Shown: positions 8,545-17,168 of the stretch, piece by piece
Position numbering within the stretch: the stretch's first letter is position 1
Layout of the letters: each line of letters begins with the position of its first letter
Assembly: GCA_016212665.1 (NCBI GenBank)
Contig: JACREZ010000023.1
Span: 104,259 to 168,258, forward strand
Direction of reading: 5' to 3'
DNA length: 64,000 bases
Origin: Ignavibacteriota bacterium
GTDB lineage: Bacteria > Bacteroidota > Ignavibacteria > UBA10030 > SZUA-254
Made by a program: the position numbers and the translations under genes
The notes under the pieces: model-generated
What the model was told of the DNA's origin: nothing
The model's input: the letters and a program-made list of their open reading frames with translations, nothing else
Databases searched by the model: none

Positions 8545-10053
8545 TTAATCTTCTTCCTCAAACACGCCACGCGGAGGAAAGATACTTCCCACCATGTCTT
8601 TGTACAATGTTTGATTGTCAACTTCGTCCTTCGCGATTTTGGAGAATTGATGCAAGCCATCTAACAAGAACTCCATGGATGATGCAAGGAGGTGCTTGTT
8701 CATCTCGACTGCTTTCATAAATTTGAGTGTCGTTTCGCGAAGCCCGCGTACTTTGCTCAACTCGTTTGCATAGACATCAAACTTCATATCATCGGCAATC
8801 TGAATATTGTTGCCCGATTCAAACCAGCGAATGATGGGAGTGTACTCAGAATCTTCCATTCGATTCTTTTGTTCGGGCGTTTGTCCGCGCACCGGTTTTC
8901 GTGCAAGCGGGTCGGGAAAATATTGTTTGAATATCTCCCGGACGGCTTTTCCTATTAACGCCTTGCTGACTTTTGCCGAACCTTCCTGCTCACCCTCGAA
9001 CACCAACTCGACTTTTCCTGTCATTGCCGGAAGTACGTGTTGTAAATCGCAAATACGCGGCACGATAACTTCTTCGTGATTGATGATGGCGCGCCGCTCG
9101 GCATTGCTGATAAGATTTTCCATCGCGGAGATTGTTAGCCGCGCGCTGACGCCGGATTTCTGGTCAACATATTCGCTCTTACGCGCTTCAAATGCAATCT
9201 GTTCGATTATCTGTTTGAAGAAATGCGGAATGTGAATCTCTCGTCCGTCCCGTTGAACAGAGGCTTCTTGTTCTGTAATGGAGATTGCTTCTTCAATCGT
9301 GCGCGGGTAATGAGTGAGAATTTGAGAATCAATTCTGTCTTTCAACGGCGTGATGATGTTTCCTCGATTGGTGTAATCTTCCGGGTTTGCGGTGAAGACA
9401 AGAATGATGTCGAGCGGAATGCGGATGCTGAACCCGCGAATCTGAATATCTTTTTCTTCGAGGATGTTGAACAAACCGACCTGAATGCGCGGCTGTAAAT
9501 CGGGAAGTTCGTTGATGGCAAAAATACCGCGGTTCGTTCTTGGAATAATTCCGAAATGAATCACTCCCTCGTGCGAGTAATGAAGTCGTTGCGATGCGGC
9601 TTTAATGGGGTCAATGTCGCCGATGAGGTCTGCGATGGTGACATCGGGCGTGGCAAGTTTTTCCCCCAGTCGTGCATCTCGGTGAAGCCAGTCAATCTCA
9701 ACAGCATCGCCATGGTCGTTTGTCAAATCAACACAACGCTTACATACAGGATGAAACGGATTGTCATTGATTTCACATCCCTTGATGACGGGAATGTACT
9801 CATCGAGCAACGAAGGAAGTTGACGCACGAGGCGCGACTTTGCTTGTCCTCGCAATCCCAACAGCATAATATCATGCTTCGCAAGAATCGCGTTGACGAG
9901 CGACGGAATTACCGTCTCATCGAATCCGATAATTCCCGGAAAAAGTTTCTCTTTCTGCCGGAGTTTCCTGATGAGATTGTTCCGCATCTCATCTTTGACG
10001 GAGACAACGGTATAGCCGGATGTTGTTAATTGACCAAGTGTTTGTGCGCGCAT
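8545..10053 (-). CDS. MoxR/magnesium-chelatase-I-like AAA+ ATPase
   Basis: The protein is a AAA+ ATPase of the helix-2-insert (ChlI/MoxR) group. The Walker A-like loop GLRGQAKS is at residues 66-73, and the Walker B region reads GIFAINELPDL near residue 180, with Asn before the Glu where most relatives have Asp. A CxxC pair (PVCKRCVDL, about residues 104-107) sits in the insert. Sensor 1 is in VFTANPEDYTNRG. Such ATPases usually remodel a partner with a VWA domain, but no VWA gene is next to this one. An in-frame TTG lies 12 bp upstream at 10065; I prefer the ATG at 10053, giving 502 residues. The gene converges on the NYN RNase gene with an 84-bp gap. Confidence 0.85.
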   Translation of the reverse strand: MRAQTLGQLTTSGYTVVSVKDEMRNNLIRKLRQKEKLFPGIIGFDETVIPSLVNAILAKHDIMLLGLRGQAKSRLVRQLPSLLDEYIPVIKGCEINDNPFHPVCKRCVDLTNDHGDAVEIDWLHRDARLGEKLATPDVTIADLIGDIDPIKAASQRLHYSHEGVIHFGIIPRTNRGIFAINELPDLQPRIQVGLFNILEEKDIQIRGFSIRIPLDIILVFTANPEDYTNRGNIITPLKDRIDSQILTHYPRTIEEAISITEQEASVQRDGREIHIPHFFKQIIEQIAFEARKSEYVDQKSGVSARLTISAMENLISNAERRAIINHEEVIVPRICDLQHVLPAMTGKVELVFEGEQEGSAKVSKALIGKAVREIFKQYFPDPLARKPVRGQTPEQKNRMEDSEYTPIIRWFESGNNIQIADDMKFDVYANELSKVRGLRETTLKFMKAVEMNKHLLASSMEFLLDGLHQFSKIAKDEVDNQTLYKDMVGSIFPPRGVFEEED

Positions 10054-10136
10054 AGGTATCTGCAATGAAGAACAAGAATGAATGATAGATTTACATCAAA
10101 GAACGGAAAAAAGCGGGTAGAAATCAACTTTGCAAT

Positions 10137-10652
10137 TCATTCACGGACGAGAGCGTAAATCAAGTCGTCGAATGTCTGTCCGTTTTTAGTGATGTTCTTC
10201 CGGAGGCGGGCTTCAAACCGATACCCTGCTTTTTCAAGAACACGCATCGAAGCGATGTTTGTCTCGAACACGCTTGCATAAATTCTCGCAAGGTCAAAGT
10301 TGGTGAACGCATATTCGGTCAATCCTTTTACTGCTTCTGTCATAATTCCTCTCCCGCGATATTCCTCGCCGAGCCAATAACCAATTTCTGCTGTACGTCG
10401 GTACACATCTTCTTTGAAGATCAACCCGATTCCACCAACCGCTTTCCCCTCCACTTCGATTGCAAGATTGAACGTCCCTTGTATTGTACTTCCCTCCTGA
10501 ATCCACCACGTTGCTTTTTCCATTGTGTACGGATGCGGAAATACATCACGCATGTTGTTCCAGATGTTGAGATTATTTGCGTGATAGGAGAGCGATTGTT
10601 CATCGCCTTCTTGCCAGGGGCGGAGGGTGCAGTTACTGAGTTGAATGTTCAT
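10137..10652 (-). CDS. GNAT acetyltransferase, RimJ/RimL type
   Basis: The 171-residue protein has the whole GNAT fold: an N-terminal strand LRPWQEGDEQSLSYHAN, the motif A strand-helix EIGYWLGEEYRGRGIMTEAV with the acetyl-CoA binding loop at about residues 90-110, and the C-terminal motif NIASMRVLEKAGYRFEARLR. This layout is that of the RimJ/RimL group, which acetylates protein N-termini or small amines; the substrate here is unknown. It is a single minus-strand gene between the AAA ATPase gene and mazF. Confidence 0.88.
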   Translation of the reverse strand: MNIQLSNCTLRPWQEGDEQSLSYHANNLNIWNNMRDVFPHPYTMEKATWWIQEGSTIQGTFNLAIEVEGKAVGGIGLIFKEDVYRRTAEIGYWLGEEYRGRGIMTEAVKGLTEYAFTNFDLARIYASVFETNIASMRVLEKAGYRFEARLRKNITKNGQTFDDLIYALVRE

Positions 10653-10722
10653 AGTTCTCTTTAGGGATAGAGAAAACTTCCGGTATTTACAAGAGAAGAA
10701 TGGTAAGCGAAAAGAAAGTCTA

Positions 10723-11067
10723 TCAGAAATTTAACAACGCACTGATTTTATTTAACGTCTCTCGAAAAAGATGGTTTGGCAGTTTACAAATAAACTCGGC
10801 TTCTCTCGACTTCCAATCAAGACTTTTGATTTGGTCGGATAAAATAACACCGCTGATTTCCAAATCATCAGAAAGCCGCACCTCAAACGGATAACCTTTT
10901 TCCTGACTTGTTATTGGACAAAAGATTGCCAAGTCAGTTTTGTTGTTGTAGATCAAGGGTGAAATTACTAAAGCAGGTCTTCTCCCGGTTTGTTCATGTC
11001 CCGATTGTGGATTGAATGTCAGCCAAACGATGTCGCCTGCATCGGGAACATATCGTTTTGGTTTCAC
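10723..11067 (-). CDS. mazF: MazF/PemK-type mRNA interferase toxin
   Basis: The 114-residue product follows E. coli MazF along its length: KRYVPDAGDIVWLTFNP, then GHEQTGRRPALVISP with the catalytic Arg, YNNKTDLAIFCPITSQ with the Thr/Ser position, and KGYPFEV. MazF enzymes cut mRNA at short sequences when free of antitoxin. Translation starts at GTG 11067, whose GTGA overlaps the mazE stop by 4 bp, the usual coupled arrangement with the antitoxin first. Nothing suggests inactivation. The cut site cannot be predicted. Confidence 0.95.
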   Translation of the reverse strand: MKPKRYVPDAGDIVWLTFNPQSGHEQTGRRPALVISPLIYNNKTDLAIFCPITSQEKGYPFEVRLSDDLEISGVILSDQIKSLDWKSREAEFICKLPNHLFRETLNKISALLNF

Positions 11068-11306
11068 CAGAGTTCCACCCCAACCCTATTCCCCGAATCA
11101 AATTCCCTGTGAAGGTTGGATTTCTTTATTCCTGAAATCAATTCATCCAAAGTAAATTTCTTCTCCTCAATCGGCTCGACGGTAATTTTATTATCTTCCA
11201 ATGTAAGATTAACAAACTCATCCTGTCTGATTCTTGATTGGAAAGCAAATGCTTTGGGGATTCTTAACGCTAAACTATTTCCCCACTTTTGAATTTTGAT
11301 ACGCAT
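11064..11306 (-). CDS. mazE: MazE-type antitoxin (AbrB/SpoVT fold)
   Basis: The 80-residue protein starts MRIKIQKWGNSLALRIPKAFA, the MazE DNA-binding signature, and has a C-terminal acidic tail (FTLDELISGIKKSNLHREFDSG) that in the family threads into the MazF dimer. It precedes and overlaps mazF by 4 bp. MazE with MazF normally represses its own promoter; candidate operator half-sites lie immediately upstream at 11313-11351. Confidence 0.95.
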   Translation of the reverse strand: MRIKIQKWGNSLALRIPKAFAFQSRIRQDEFVNLTLEDNKITVEPIEEKKFTLDELISGIKKSNLHREFDSGNRVGVELW

Positions 11307-11312
11307 ACGTGA

Positions 11313-11351
11313 CTTTCTTTTTGTTTCTACAAGAAAGATACATATTCTTTC
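11313..11351 (-). promoter_or_regulatory. Candidate mazEF autoregulatory operator (inverted repeats)
   Basis: The half-site CTTTCTT at 11313-11319 is mirrored perfectly by AAGAAAG at 11331-11337 (18-bp spacing), and a further mirrored TCTTTC lies at 11346-11351. These sit directly before the mazE start codon, where MazE-family repressors bind alternating palindromes. No binding evidence exists. Confidence 0.45.
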
Positions 11352-11385
11352 AGAAAATCGAAAGAGTCTTATGTGCTAGTGAAAA

Positions 11386-13842
11386 CTACATATTATACTT
11401 CAACAAAAAGCTCACAATCGAGTCTGTCGAACCGTTTGTGTTATCTATTAGGCTTGCATCGAACGAGGCGACGAGATTGGTAAGCAGACTGTAATCAGCA
11501 ACGAACGAAATGACCGAGCGCTGTACATCGCCAAAGGTCGGGACGAACGTTCCGGAGAGACGGAGTTTTTCCTGAAGCAAACGATACCGCGCTCCAAGCG
11601 TGAGCGTTGTATAGTTGAAATCTCTTTGAACCGATGCTGTCTGCCCGGGAAGTTTGCTGTTGCTGAAGGATAAACCGACCGTGGACTGCAACGGGAATTT
11701 CCACGTGGACATCAACATCGTTGTAACAATCGTGCTTTTTGTGTCGAAACTTCTGAATGTCTTATCATCGGTGTTGCTCGTGCTGAAACTGAACGACGCG
11801 TTGTGTCGTGCAACTGCATTGAAATCATATCCCAACTGAACGAACAAACGACTTGTTAAATCTTCTCTAGCACTTCGCGCTTTTGTGCTGTCGGGTCCGT
11901 TCGGATCAAGCGTGTATAATCCGTTTGAACTTGTATTTTGTCCGTACCCCACGGTGATGTTCGGGAAGTTGAAGCGCGGATAATATGCAACGCTTCCGTT
12001 CCAGTTGGTGAAGGTCGTTGTTGCAAGTTTTGTCTCGTCTGTGTTATCCTTCAACTGTTCAAACGAACCGGTGAGGAAAAGTTGATTCTTTATCAACCGC
12101 AGGCGGTCGAACACGTTAAAGCCCTTCACATCTTTTCTGAAATATGTCTGCCCAAACGATTGGTACTGACTTCCATGAAAGAGATACGTCCCTTTCAAAT
12201 AGTTATCGAACATATCAAGTGCAATCCCGCCTTCGTACGACGTGATGGAACTGATTTTATCAATAGAAAGCGGCACAAGATTTTCGTTCACCGTGATATA
12301 TTTGGAAACGATGTCCCGGATGTCTTTGAAATCTTTCCGCTTGTCAGCCGAGTCGGCATCTGTGAAGAGCGAATCAATTTGAGCATCGGTGATGTTTCCT
12401 TTTTGAATGTTTGAATTGAATACACTCGCTCCTCCTTGCGCTGTGAGTTGCAATTTTCTATCGAACATGCCGATGAAGATGTCGGAGCCGAGGACGAGAT
12501 TTTCCTGCGGCTTGATTCCGTACTTGAGCGACCCAACATCATCTTTTGATTTCAAATAGGTGAAACCAAGTTGAAACGATTCACCGCCGCCAAAACTCGG
12601 TCGCACTGCCGTCAGTTGTCGCTTGAATGTTCCGTAGCGGTATTCCGCCCAGAAATTATTTCCGTTCGTCGTATCGTACGGGCCGAACGCGCCGGTCGGG
12701 TTCGGGCGCGTTGTGTCGTTCTGTACGAACGTCAGACTATCTTTAGAGAAAATGCGAATCGCTTCTCCTTCGATTGTCCGAATGACATCGCCGCTTGCAA
12801 CATCAACATTAAAGAAACCTAATTTCAGATTTGATGAAACGCCGCGTAGTCGTTTGCCGCTCATAATCATACTTGGAAACACGGGATAATCATCGCCATA
12901 CCCGATGCGGAACCAGGGCGTTTTTGCCTCGATGAAGTAACGGTTCACCGGCTGACGGTCGGTTTGTTCTTCACTGCTTGCAAAGACCTTCCCGCTCAAT
13001 GTCAACGCGCCTCGTTGGGTTGAAAGATTGAGCCATCCGCGATTGTACGGCTTCCATGAATTGGTAAATCGTTCATGGCGAGATTCAACCTTTGCGCTAA
13101 GGTTGTACAAAAACTTCGACGGTTCTTCTTCATACGAGAAGAGCGGACCCTGACTGAACTTCAATGTCTGTGTGTAATAGAGTTGCCCTTTTTTGCTGAA
13201 CAAATCAACGCGAAACACATGGTTCCCGTCTTCAAGGGCGGGTTGAACTTTCTGCGGGTCAAGAGTAATCAGGCTGTCGGCAATGGAAGCGATTTTTGTT
13301 ACATCGTTCCCGTCAATAAATAATTTCATCGTCGAAATATCAACCAGCGGGCTGACATTTTTCAGTGCGAGCGCAATCATCAACTCATCTGCGGGAACCG
13401 CGCGACCTGTATCGGGGCTGAGGAATACCACCATCCGTTCTTTCGGCGATGCAGGATGAACAACGAGCCGCAATGGATTGTTCTTTGGATTTTCCGCAGG
13501 ATACGTATCGTAACCATCTTTCAGCATTATTGTCATCACGAAATAATATTCAATTTCGGTCGGGACAACTTCCTCGCCGGAGATTGTTGCTGTAGCAGAG
13601 TTTCCGGTGAGCGTCATCTCGACTCGTTTGTAGTCACTCATGCCTGGCGTCCTGTAGTTCAAAAACATTTGGTTGACACTGATTGCATTCGTCAGGTCAA
13701 CCTTGACTTCAACCGGTTCGCCTTCTCTTCCTTCGCTTGTGTTGATGGAGAGAATTTTATCGCTCACTTGCGCGAACATCGGAACGCTCAACATCATGAG
13801 CAGGAAAACAGGAACTATTTTTCGTAGAAACAAATTCATCAT
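11386..13842 (-). CDS. Predicted outer-membrane beta-barrel protein with N-terminal Ig-like region
   Basis: The 818-residue protein has a signal peptide (MMNLFLRKIVPVFLLMMLSVPMFAQ). Residues about 30-130 resemble an immunoglobulin-like or Fn3-like strand domain (GREGEPVEVKVDLTNA, TEIEYYFVMTI). A second strand-rich domain follows, and from about residue 240 onward alternating hydrophobic/polar strands with aromatic belts (RWHTRLN-like patterns, YFRKDVKGFNVFDRLRL, ASFSFSTSN) suggest a barrel in the outer membrane. I cannot name a family. The FecR-domain and secreted-protein genes lie just upstream on the same strand (gaps of 52 and 14 bp), so the three may form an envelope operon. A second ATG directly follows the first. 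Confidence 0.65.
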   Translation of the reverse strand: MMNLFLRKIVPVFLLMMLSVPMFAQVSDKILSINTSEGREGEPVEVKVDLTNAISVNQMFLNYRTPGMSDYKRVEMTLTGNSATATISGEEVVPTEIEYYFVMTIMLKDGYDTYPAENPKNNPLRLVVHPASPKERMVVFLSPDTGRAVPADELMIALALKNVSPLVDISTMKLFIDGNDVTKIASIADSLITLDPQKVQPALEDGNHVFRVDLFSKKGQLYYTQTLKFSQGPLFSYEEEPSKFLYNLSAKVESRHERFTNSWKPYNRGWLNLSTQRGALTLSGKVFASSEEQTDRQPVNRYFIEAKTPWFRIGYGDDYPVFPSMIMSGKRLRGVSSNLKLGFFNVDVASGDVIRTIEGEAIRIFSKDSLTFVQNDTTRPNPTGAFGPYDTTNGNNFWAEYRYGTFKRQLTAVRPSFGGGESFQLGFTYLKSKDDVGSLKYGIKPQENLVLGSDIFIGMFDRKLQLTAQGGASVFNSNIQKGNITDAQIDSLFTDADSADKRKDFKDIRDIVSKYITVNENLVPLSIDKISSITSYEGGIALDMFDNYLKGTYLFHGSQYQSFGQTYFRKDVKGFNVFDRLRLIKNQLFLTGSFEQLKDNTDETKLATTTFTNWNGSVAYYPRFNFPNITVGYGQNTSSNGLYTLDPNGPDSTKARSAREDLTSRLFVQLGYDFNAVARHNASFSFSTSNTDDKTFRSFDTKSTIVTTMLMSTWKFPLQSTVGLSFSNSKLPGQTASVQRDFNYTTLTLGARYRLLQEKLRLSGTFVPTFGDVQRSVISFVADYSLLTNLVASFDASLIDNTNGSTDSIVSFLLKYNM

Positions 13843-13894
13843 GGCAGTTTCAAAAATTATGTGTGGTCATTTATGAAGTATGTGAAGCGGCGGC

Positions 13895-14593
13895 TCAATC
13901 GCGATAGCGGATGCGTAAACGCTTTTTGTTGTTGCCGTCATCCTTCAGTTCGATATCGAGAAGATTTTCCCGACCTGTCCCGCTTCCGGCGTTGATAGAA
14001 CGGCGGGCATCGTCCGTTTCGTTTGATGTTGCATCACGGACAAACACTCGTCCGTCGGTGTAGGAAATTCCGGTCTGTCCCGGACCGACATCAACTCCTG
14101 TGTTGGAAATTGAATTCAGCAGGTTCACCAATCCTTCAAGAACGACAACAACATCGCCGCTATCGAGTCGCACCATTGTTCCGCGTGTTCCGCGGATTGC
14201 CGCAACGGAAGTCGGTGAAGTAAAAATAAATTTTTCATTCTCTTGCTTTTGAATATCAAACGAGAACTCACCGCGTGTGAGATGAACATTCTTTTCAAGC
14301 GCGCCTTCTTTCTGTTCGCCGAGAATCTGGAGTTCCGATTTCTCCCGCACGCGCAGAATGCTGTTGTCGGTAAATTTCACAATCGCAATCGAACGGTCAC
14401 CTGTGCGCACTTTATCGCCTGAATACATCAGTTCTCCCTTTTTCACCGATGCCCAATCAATCGTCTCGGTTCTTCGGGAAACCTCGCGTATGACTTTCAC
14501 TGCGAGCGCAATTGATTTTTCTCCGGCAGTCATCATGAAGCCGAATATCAAACCAATGGCAAGAATGGAAATTGTTATTAATATCTTTTTCAT
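13895..14593 (-). CDS. FecR-domain protein, membrane anchored or secreted
   Basis: The N-terminal hydrophobic stretch (MKKILITISILAIGLIFGFMM) is a signal or anchor. Residues about 30-160 are a FecR domain: KVIREVSRRTETIDWASVKKGELMYSGDKVRTG, then SIAIVKFTDNSILRVREKSEL and SPTSVAAIRGTRGTM. FecR domains occur in sigma-regulator proteins and also as stand-alone periplasmic modules; no FecI-type sigma gene is adjacent, so the second case fits better. The C-terminus is charged and probably unstructured. An AAGGAG box precedes the ATG. It sits between the barrel gene and another secreted-protein gene on the same strand. Confidence 0.85.
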   Translation of the reverse strand: MKKILITISILAIGLIFGFMMTAGEKSIALAVKVIREVSRRTETIDWASVKKGELMYSGDKVRTGDRSIAIVKFTDNSILRVREKSELQILGEQKEGALEKNVHLTRGEFSFDIQKQENEKFIFTSPTSVAAIRGTRGTMVRLDSGDVVVVLEGLVNLLNSISNTGVDVGPGQTGISYTDGRVFVRDATSNETDDARRSINAGSGTGRENLLDIELKDDGNNKKRLRIRYRD

Positions 14594-14607
14594 AGTTACT
14601 CCTTCTC

Positions 14608-15729
14608 TTACTCAATCACTTTCATTTCAATAATACGGTCTGGGTTTCTCATGAGCTCCTCAAGTATCAGTCGTAATTCCATCACCGATATTTTTTGCCC
14701 GTTGATATAAATCTCGCCGGTCATCTGATATTCTTCCAGTAATCGTTGTAACGCTCCGGCATCCATCCCCGGAATATCATTGAGAATGCTTGATAACCTC
14801 TCCGTTGAGACAAATTCTTCTGCGAGATTATTGGTCGTTCCGCCGCCCGATTGAGAAACTGTGAACTTCCAGACTTCACTATTCAATCCGGCATCGCTTC
14901 CGCCTGTTCCTGTTGAAAGCGAACGAACAACCCACACGTATGATTTGCCGAGTTCCAACGCACGCACACCTGCCGTCGGATATTGAAAAGTCTGCACACC
15001 GACTGGTAATCCTGCATCGCCCGTACGAACGACAAGCAACGGCGTTCCGCTCAATGCTTCTTCGTTCGATTGATGATGCGTCATTTTTTCATAGATGGAA
15101 AGTTCTACTTGCTCGCCATCAAACGCCCATTGAAATAACGGGAAAGGCGTTGAAATATCGCTGTTGTCCAAAGGGCTGAGGAGTTCGATGCGCGAAAAAC
15201 TTCTGATAGTGAGAACGATTTCACGTGAATCATAAACGGCCGGCGTAATTGGATTTACATCTTCAATTCGTAAATGAAATGTGTACGTTCCGTCGGGAAG
15301 TTTTCCGGTTGCAAGTGCAAGGTTCTGAATTTTATCTTTCGCTTCCTGACTGAACACGAACGTTCCCGTTTGAATTGCTACCGAACCATCACGACCAATG
15401 TCGGTGTTGCTGATACTCTTCGGAAGTTGAAACGACTCTGTGTTGAATCGAACCGCATCAATATATTGAGCATCGGCAAGAGCGATATCAACGTTCACAA
15501 ACAATCGTACTGTTGTGAGCGGCAGACAGTTTTCACAACTCATGTCGAGCGTGAAAAACCAGTTCTGACTTCCGAAATTTTCAAAATCTATATCGCCGAT
15601 AGTAAGTTGATTGATATCGGCATGGGTTTCGTTCAAACGAAGTTGCTGAGACTTCGCCTGTTCACCGAATAAGAACAGAACGAAACAAGAGATGAAGATG
15701 GGTAACCATCGTTTTAAGAGTGGAGACAT
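14608..15729 (-). CDS. Secreted protein of unknown function with strand-rich domains
   Basis: I start this at the ATG at 15729, where an AAGGAAA box is well spaced and the signal peptide MSPLLKRWLPIFISCFVLFLFG begins, giving 373 residues. The first 170 residues contain a cysteine pair (SCENC) and read as beta strands; residues about 180-290 resemble an Fn3-like domain (RIELLSPLDNSDISTPFPLFQWAFDG, SYVWVVRSLSTGTGG). The C-terminal 70 residues are helical and acidic. The function is unknown. It is the first gene of a possible three-gene envelope unit with the FecR-domain and barrel genes. Confidence 0.7.
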   Translation of the reverse strand: MSPLLKRWLPIFISCFVLFLFGEQAKSQQLRLNETHADINQLTIGDIDFENFGSQNWFFTLDMSCENCLPLTTVRLFVNVDIALADAQYIDAVRFNTESFQLPKSISNTDIGRDGSVAIQTGTFVFSQEAKDKIQNLALATGKLPDGTYTFHLRIEDVNPITPAVYDSREIVLTIRSFSRIELLSPLDNSDISTPFPLFQWAFDGEQVELSIYEKMTHHQSNEEALSGTPLLVVRTGDAGLPVGVQTFQYPTAGVRALELGKSYVWVVRSLSTGTGGSDAGLNSEVWKFTVSQSGGGTTNNLAEEFVSTERLSSILNDIPGMDAGALQRLLEEYQMTGEIYINGQKISVMELRLILEELMRNPDRIIEMKVIE

Positions 15730-15842
15730 TGTGTTTCCTTTTAATTGAATGCTACAATACATAGTGCATAAAAAACGAAATTTTCTGAAAAGTTCGGGTG
15801 ATTGTTCTCACCGTGCTTCATGCAACGGAACAGGAAGCGAAA

Positions 15843-17159
15843 TCAAAAACTCGCGATATCATTATAAATCACAAACGCCATAAAAGCAAGAAGCAGAACA
15901 AATCCGACTTTTTGAATTCCTAACTTCACTTTCAATGGAATTTCCCGGCGCGTAATCTTTTCATAAATCATCAGCGTCAGATGTCCGCCATCGAGCGCGG
16001 GAATCGGGAGAATGTTCAGCACGGCGAGCGAGACGCTGAGCATTGCCATGAACGTGAGAAAACTTCCGAGTCCGTACTCGGCAGATTGCGTCGCCATCTG
16101 TGCGATGCGAATCGGACCGCCGAATGATTCTTTCACCGTTGCTTTCCCGAAAATAATATTTCCCACCGATTGAATTATCAAATCAACAACCCGAACGACT
16201 TCCCGCACACCCTGTCCCATCGCCTCGAAGAACGAATATTCAATCCGCTTCGATGGTCCTGTGTACATTCTTCCGATGCTGATGCCGATGCGTCCCGATT
16301 CGTTCACCGTCACTGCGCCGGAATACGTTGAGTCTTTCCGCTTCCATTCGACGTTGAGCGTGTTGTTCGCGTTGGCGCGGATGATTTTTATGATTTGATG
16401 GTCGGAATAAATTTTTGTCTCATTGATTGCCGTAATAACATCGCCCGGTGCAAGCCCCAATTTCTCGGCGGGTTTGCCAAGTTCGACTGCCTGAATAACC
16501 GGTACAGTAAACGCTTCAACGATACCGATTCCGTCACGGAGGGTATCATTTGGGTTGATTGCAGAGACCATCAACATTTGCTGACTTCCCGAACGCTGAA
16601 CCGCAATCTGTAAATCTTTCCCGATGTTATCAAGATAGACTGCATCGTTCACTTCTCCCCAATGTGCAACATTCTTTCCGTTCACCGAGATAATCTTATC
16701 GCCGATTTGAAATCCTGCTTGCGCGGCGGCGCTTTCTTCAACAACGTATCCGACTTCCGTTGTCTCTTCGATGTACTTCCCGCGTGAATAATGAATTCCC
16801 CAGAAAATTCCGATTGCGAGGAGAAGATTCATAATCACTCCGGCGGAAATGACAATCGAACGCATCCACAACGGCTTTGCGCGAAACTCCCATGGTTGTA
16901 CCTGAGCGTTCGCGAACTCCGTATCAAAACTTTCGTCCACCATGCCTGCGATTTTCACATAGCCGCCGAGCGGAAGCCACGAGATGCAATAATCTGTCTC
17001 ACCGATTTTTTTCCCGAACGCACGCGGCGGAAATCCGATGGAGAAAACGTCCACTCTCATCCCTGTCAGTTTTGCGGCGATGAAGTGTCCGAACTCGTGA
17101 ATGAATACTAACACTCCGAGCGTAATACCTGTGTATAAAATTGTGTTCAAAAAATCCAT
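15843..17159 (-). CDS. rseP: Site-2 membrane metalloprotease RseP
   Basis: This intramembrane zinc protease cleaves transmembrane substrates such as anti-sigma factors and leftover signal peptides. The zinc motif HEFGH is at residues 21-25 in the first membrane segment, and the second motif NILPIPALDGGHL near residue 390 supplies the Asp ligand. Two PDZ domains lie between (about 125-200, GFQIGDKIISVNGKNV, and 210-290, GLAPGDVITAINETKI). Both PDZ domains and the four-helix membrane layout are complete in 438 residues. It is followed, in transcription order after dxr, with only 9 bp between the genes, so the two are very likely one operon, as in many bacteria. Confidence 0.95.
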   Translation of the reverse strand: MDFLNTILYTGITLGVLVFIHEFGHFIAAKLTGMRVDVFSIGFPPRAFGKKIGETDYCISWLPLGGYVKIAGMVDESFDTEFANAQVQPWEFRAKPLWMRSIVISAGVIMNLLLAIGIFWGIHYSRGKYIEETTEVGYVVEESAAAQAGFQIGDKIISVNGKNVAHWGEVNDAVYLDNIGKDLQIAVQRSGSQQMLMVSAINPNDTLRDGIGIVEAFTVPVIQAVELGKPAEKLGLAPGDVITAINETKIYSDHQIIKIIRANANNTLNVEWKRKDSTYSGAVTVNESGRIGISIGRMYTGPSKRIEYSFFEAMGQGVREVVRVVDLIIQSVGNIIFGKATVKESFGGPIRIAQMATQSAEYGLGSFLTFMAMLSVSLAVLNILPIPALDGGHLTLMIYEKITRREIPLKVKLGIQKVGFVLLLAFMAFVIYNDIASF

Positions 17160-17168
17160 AGTTTCTTT

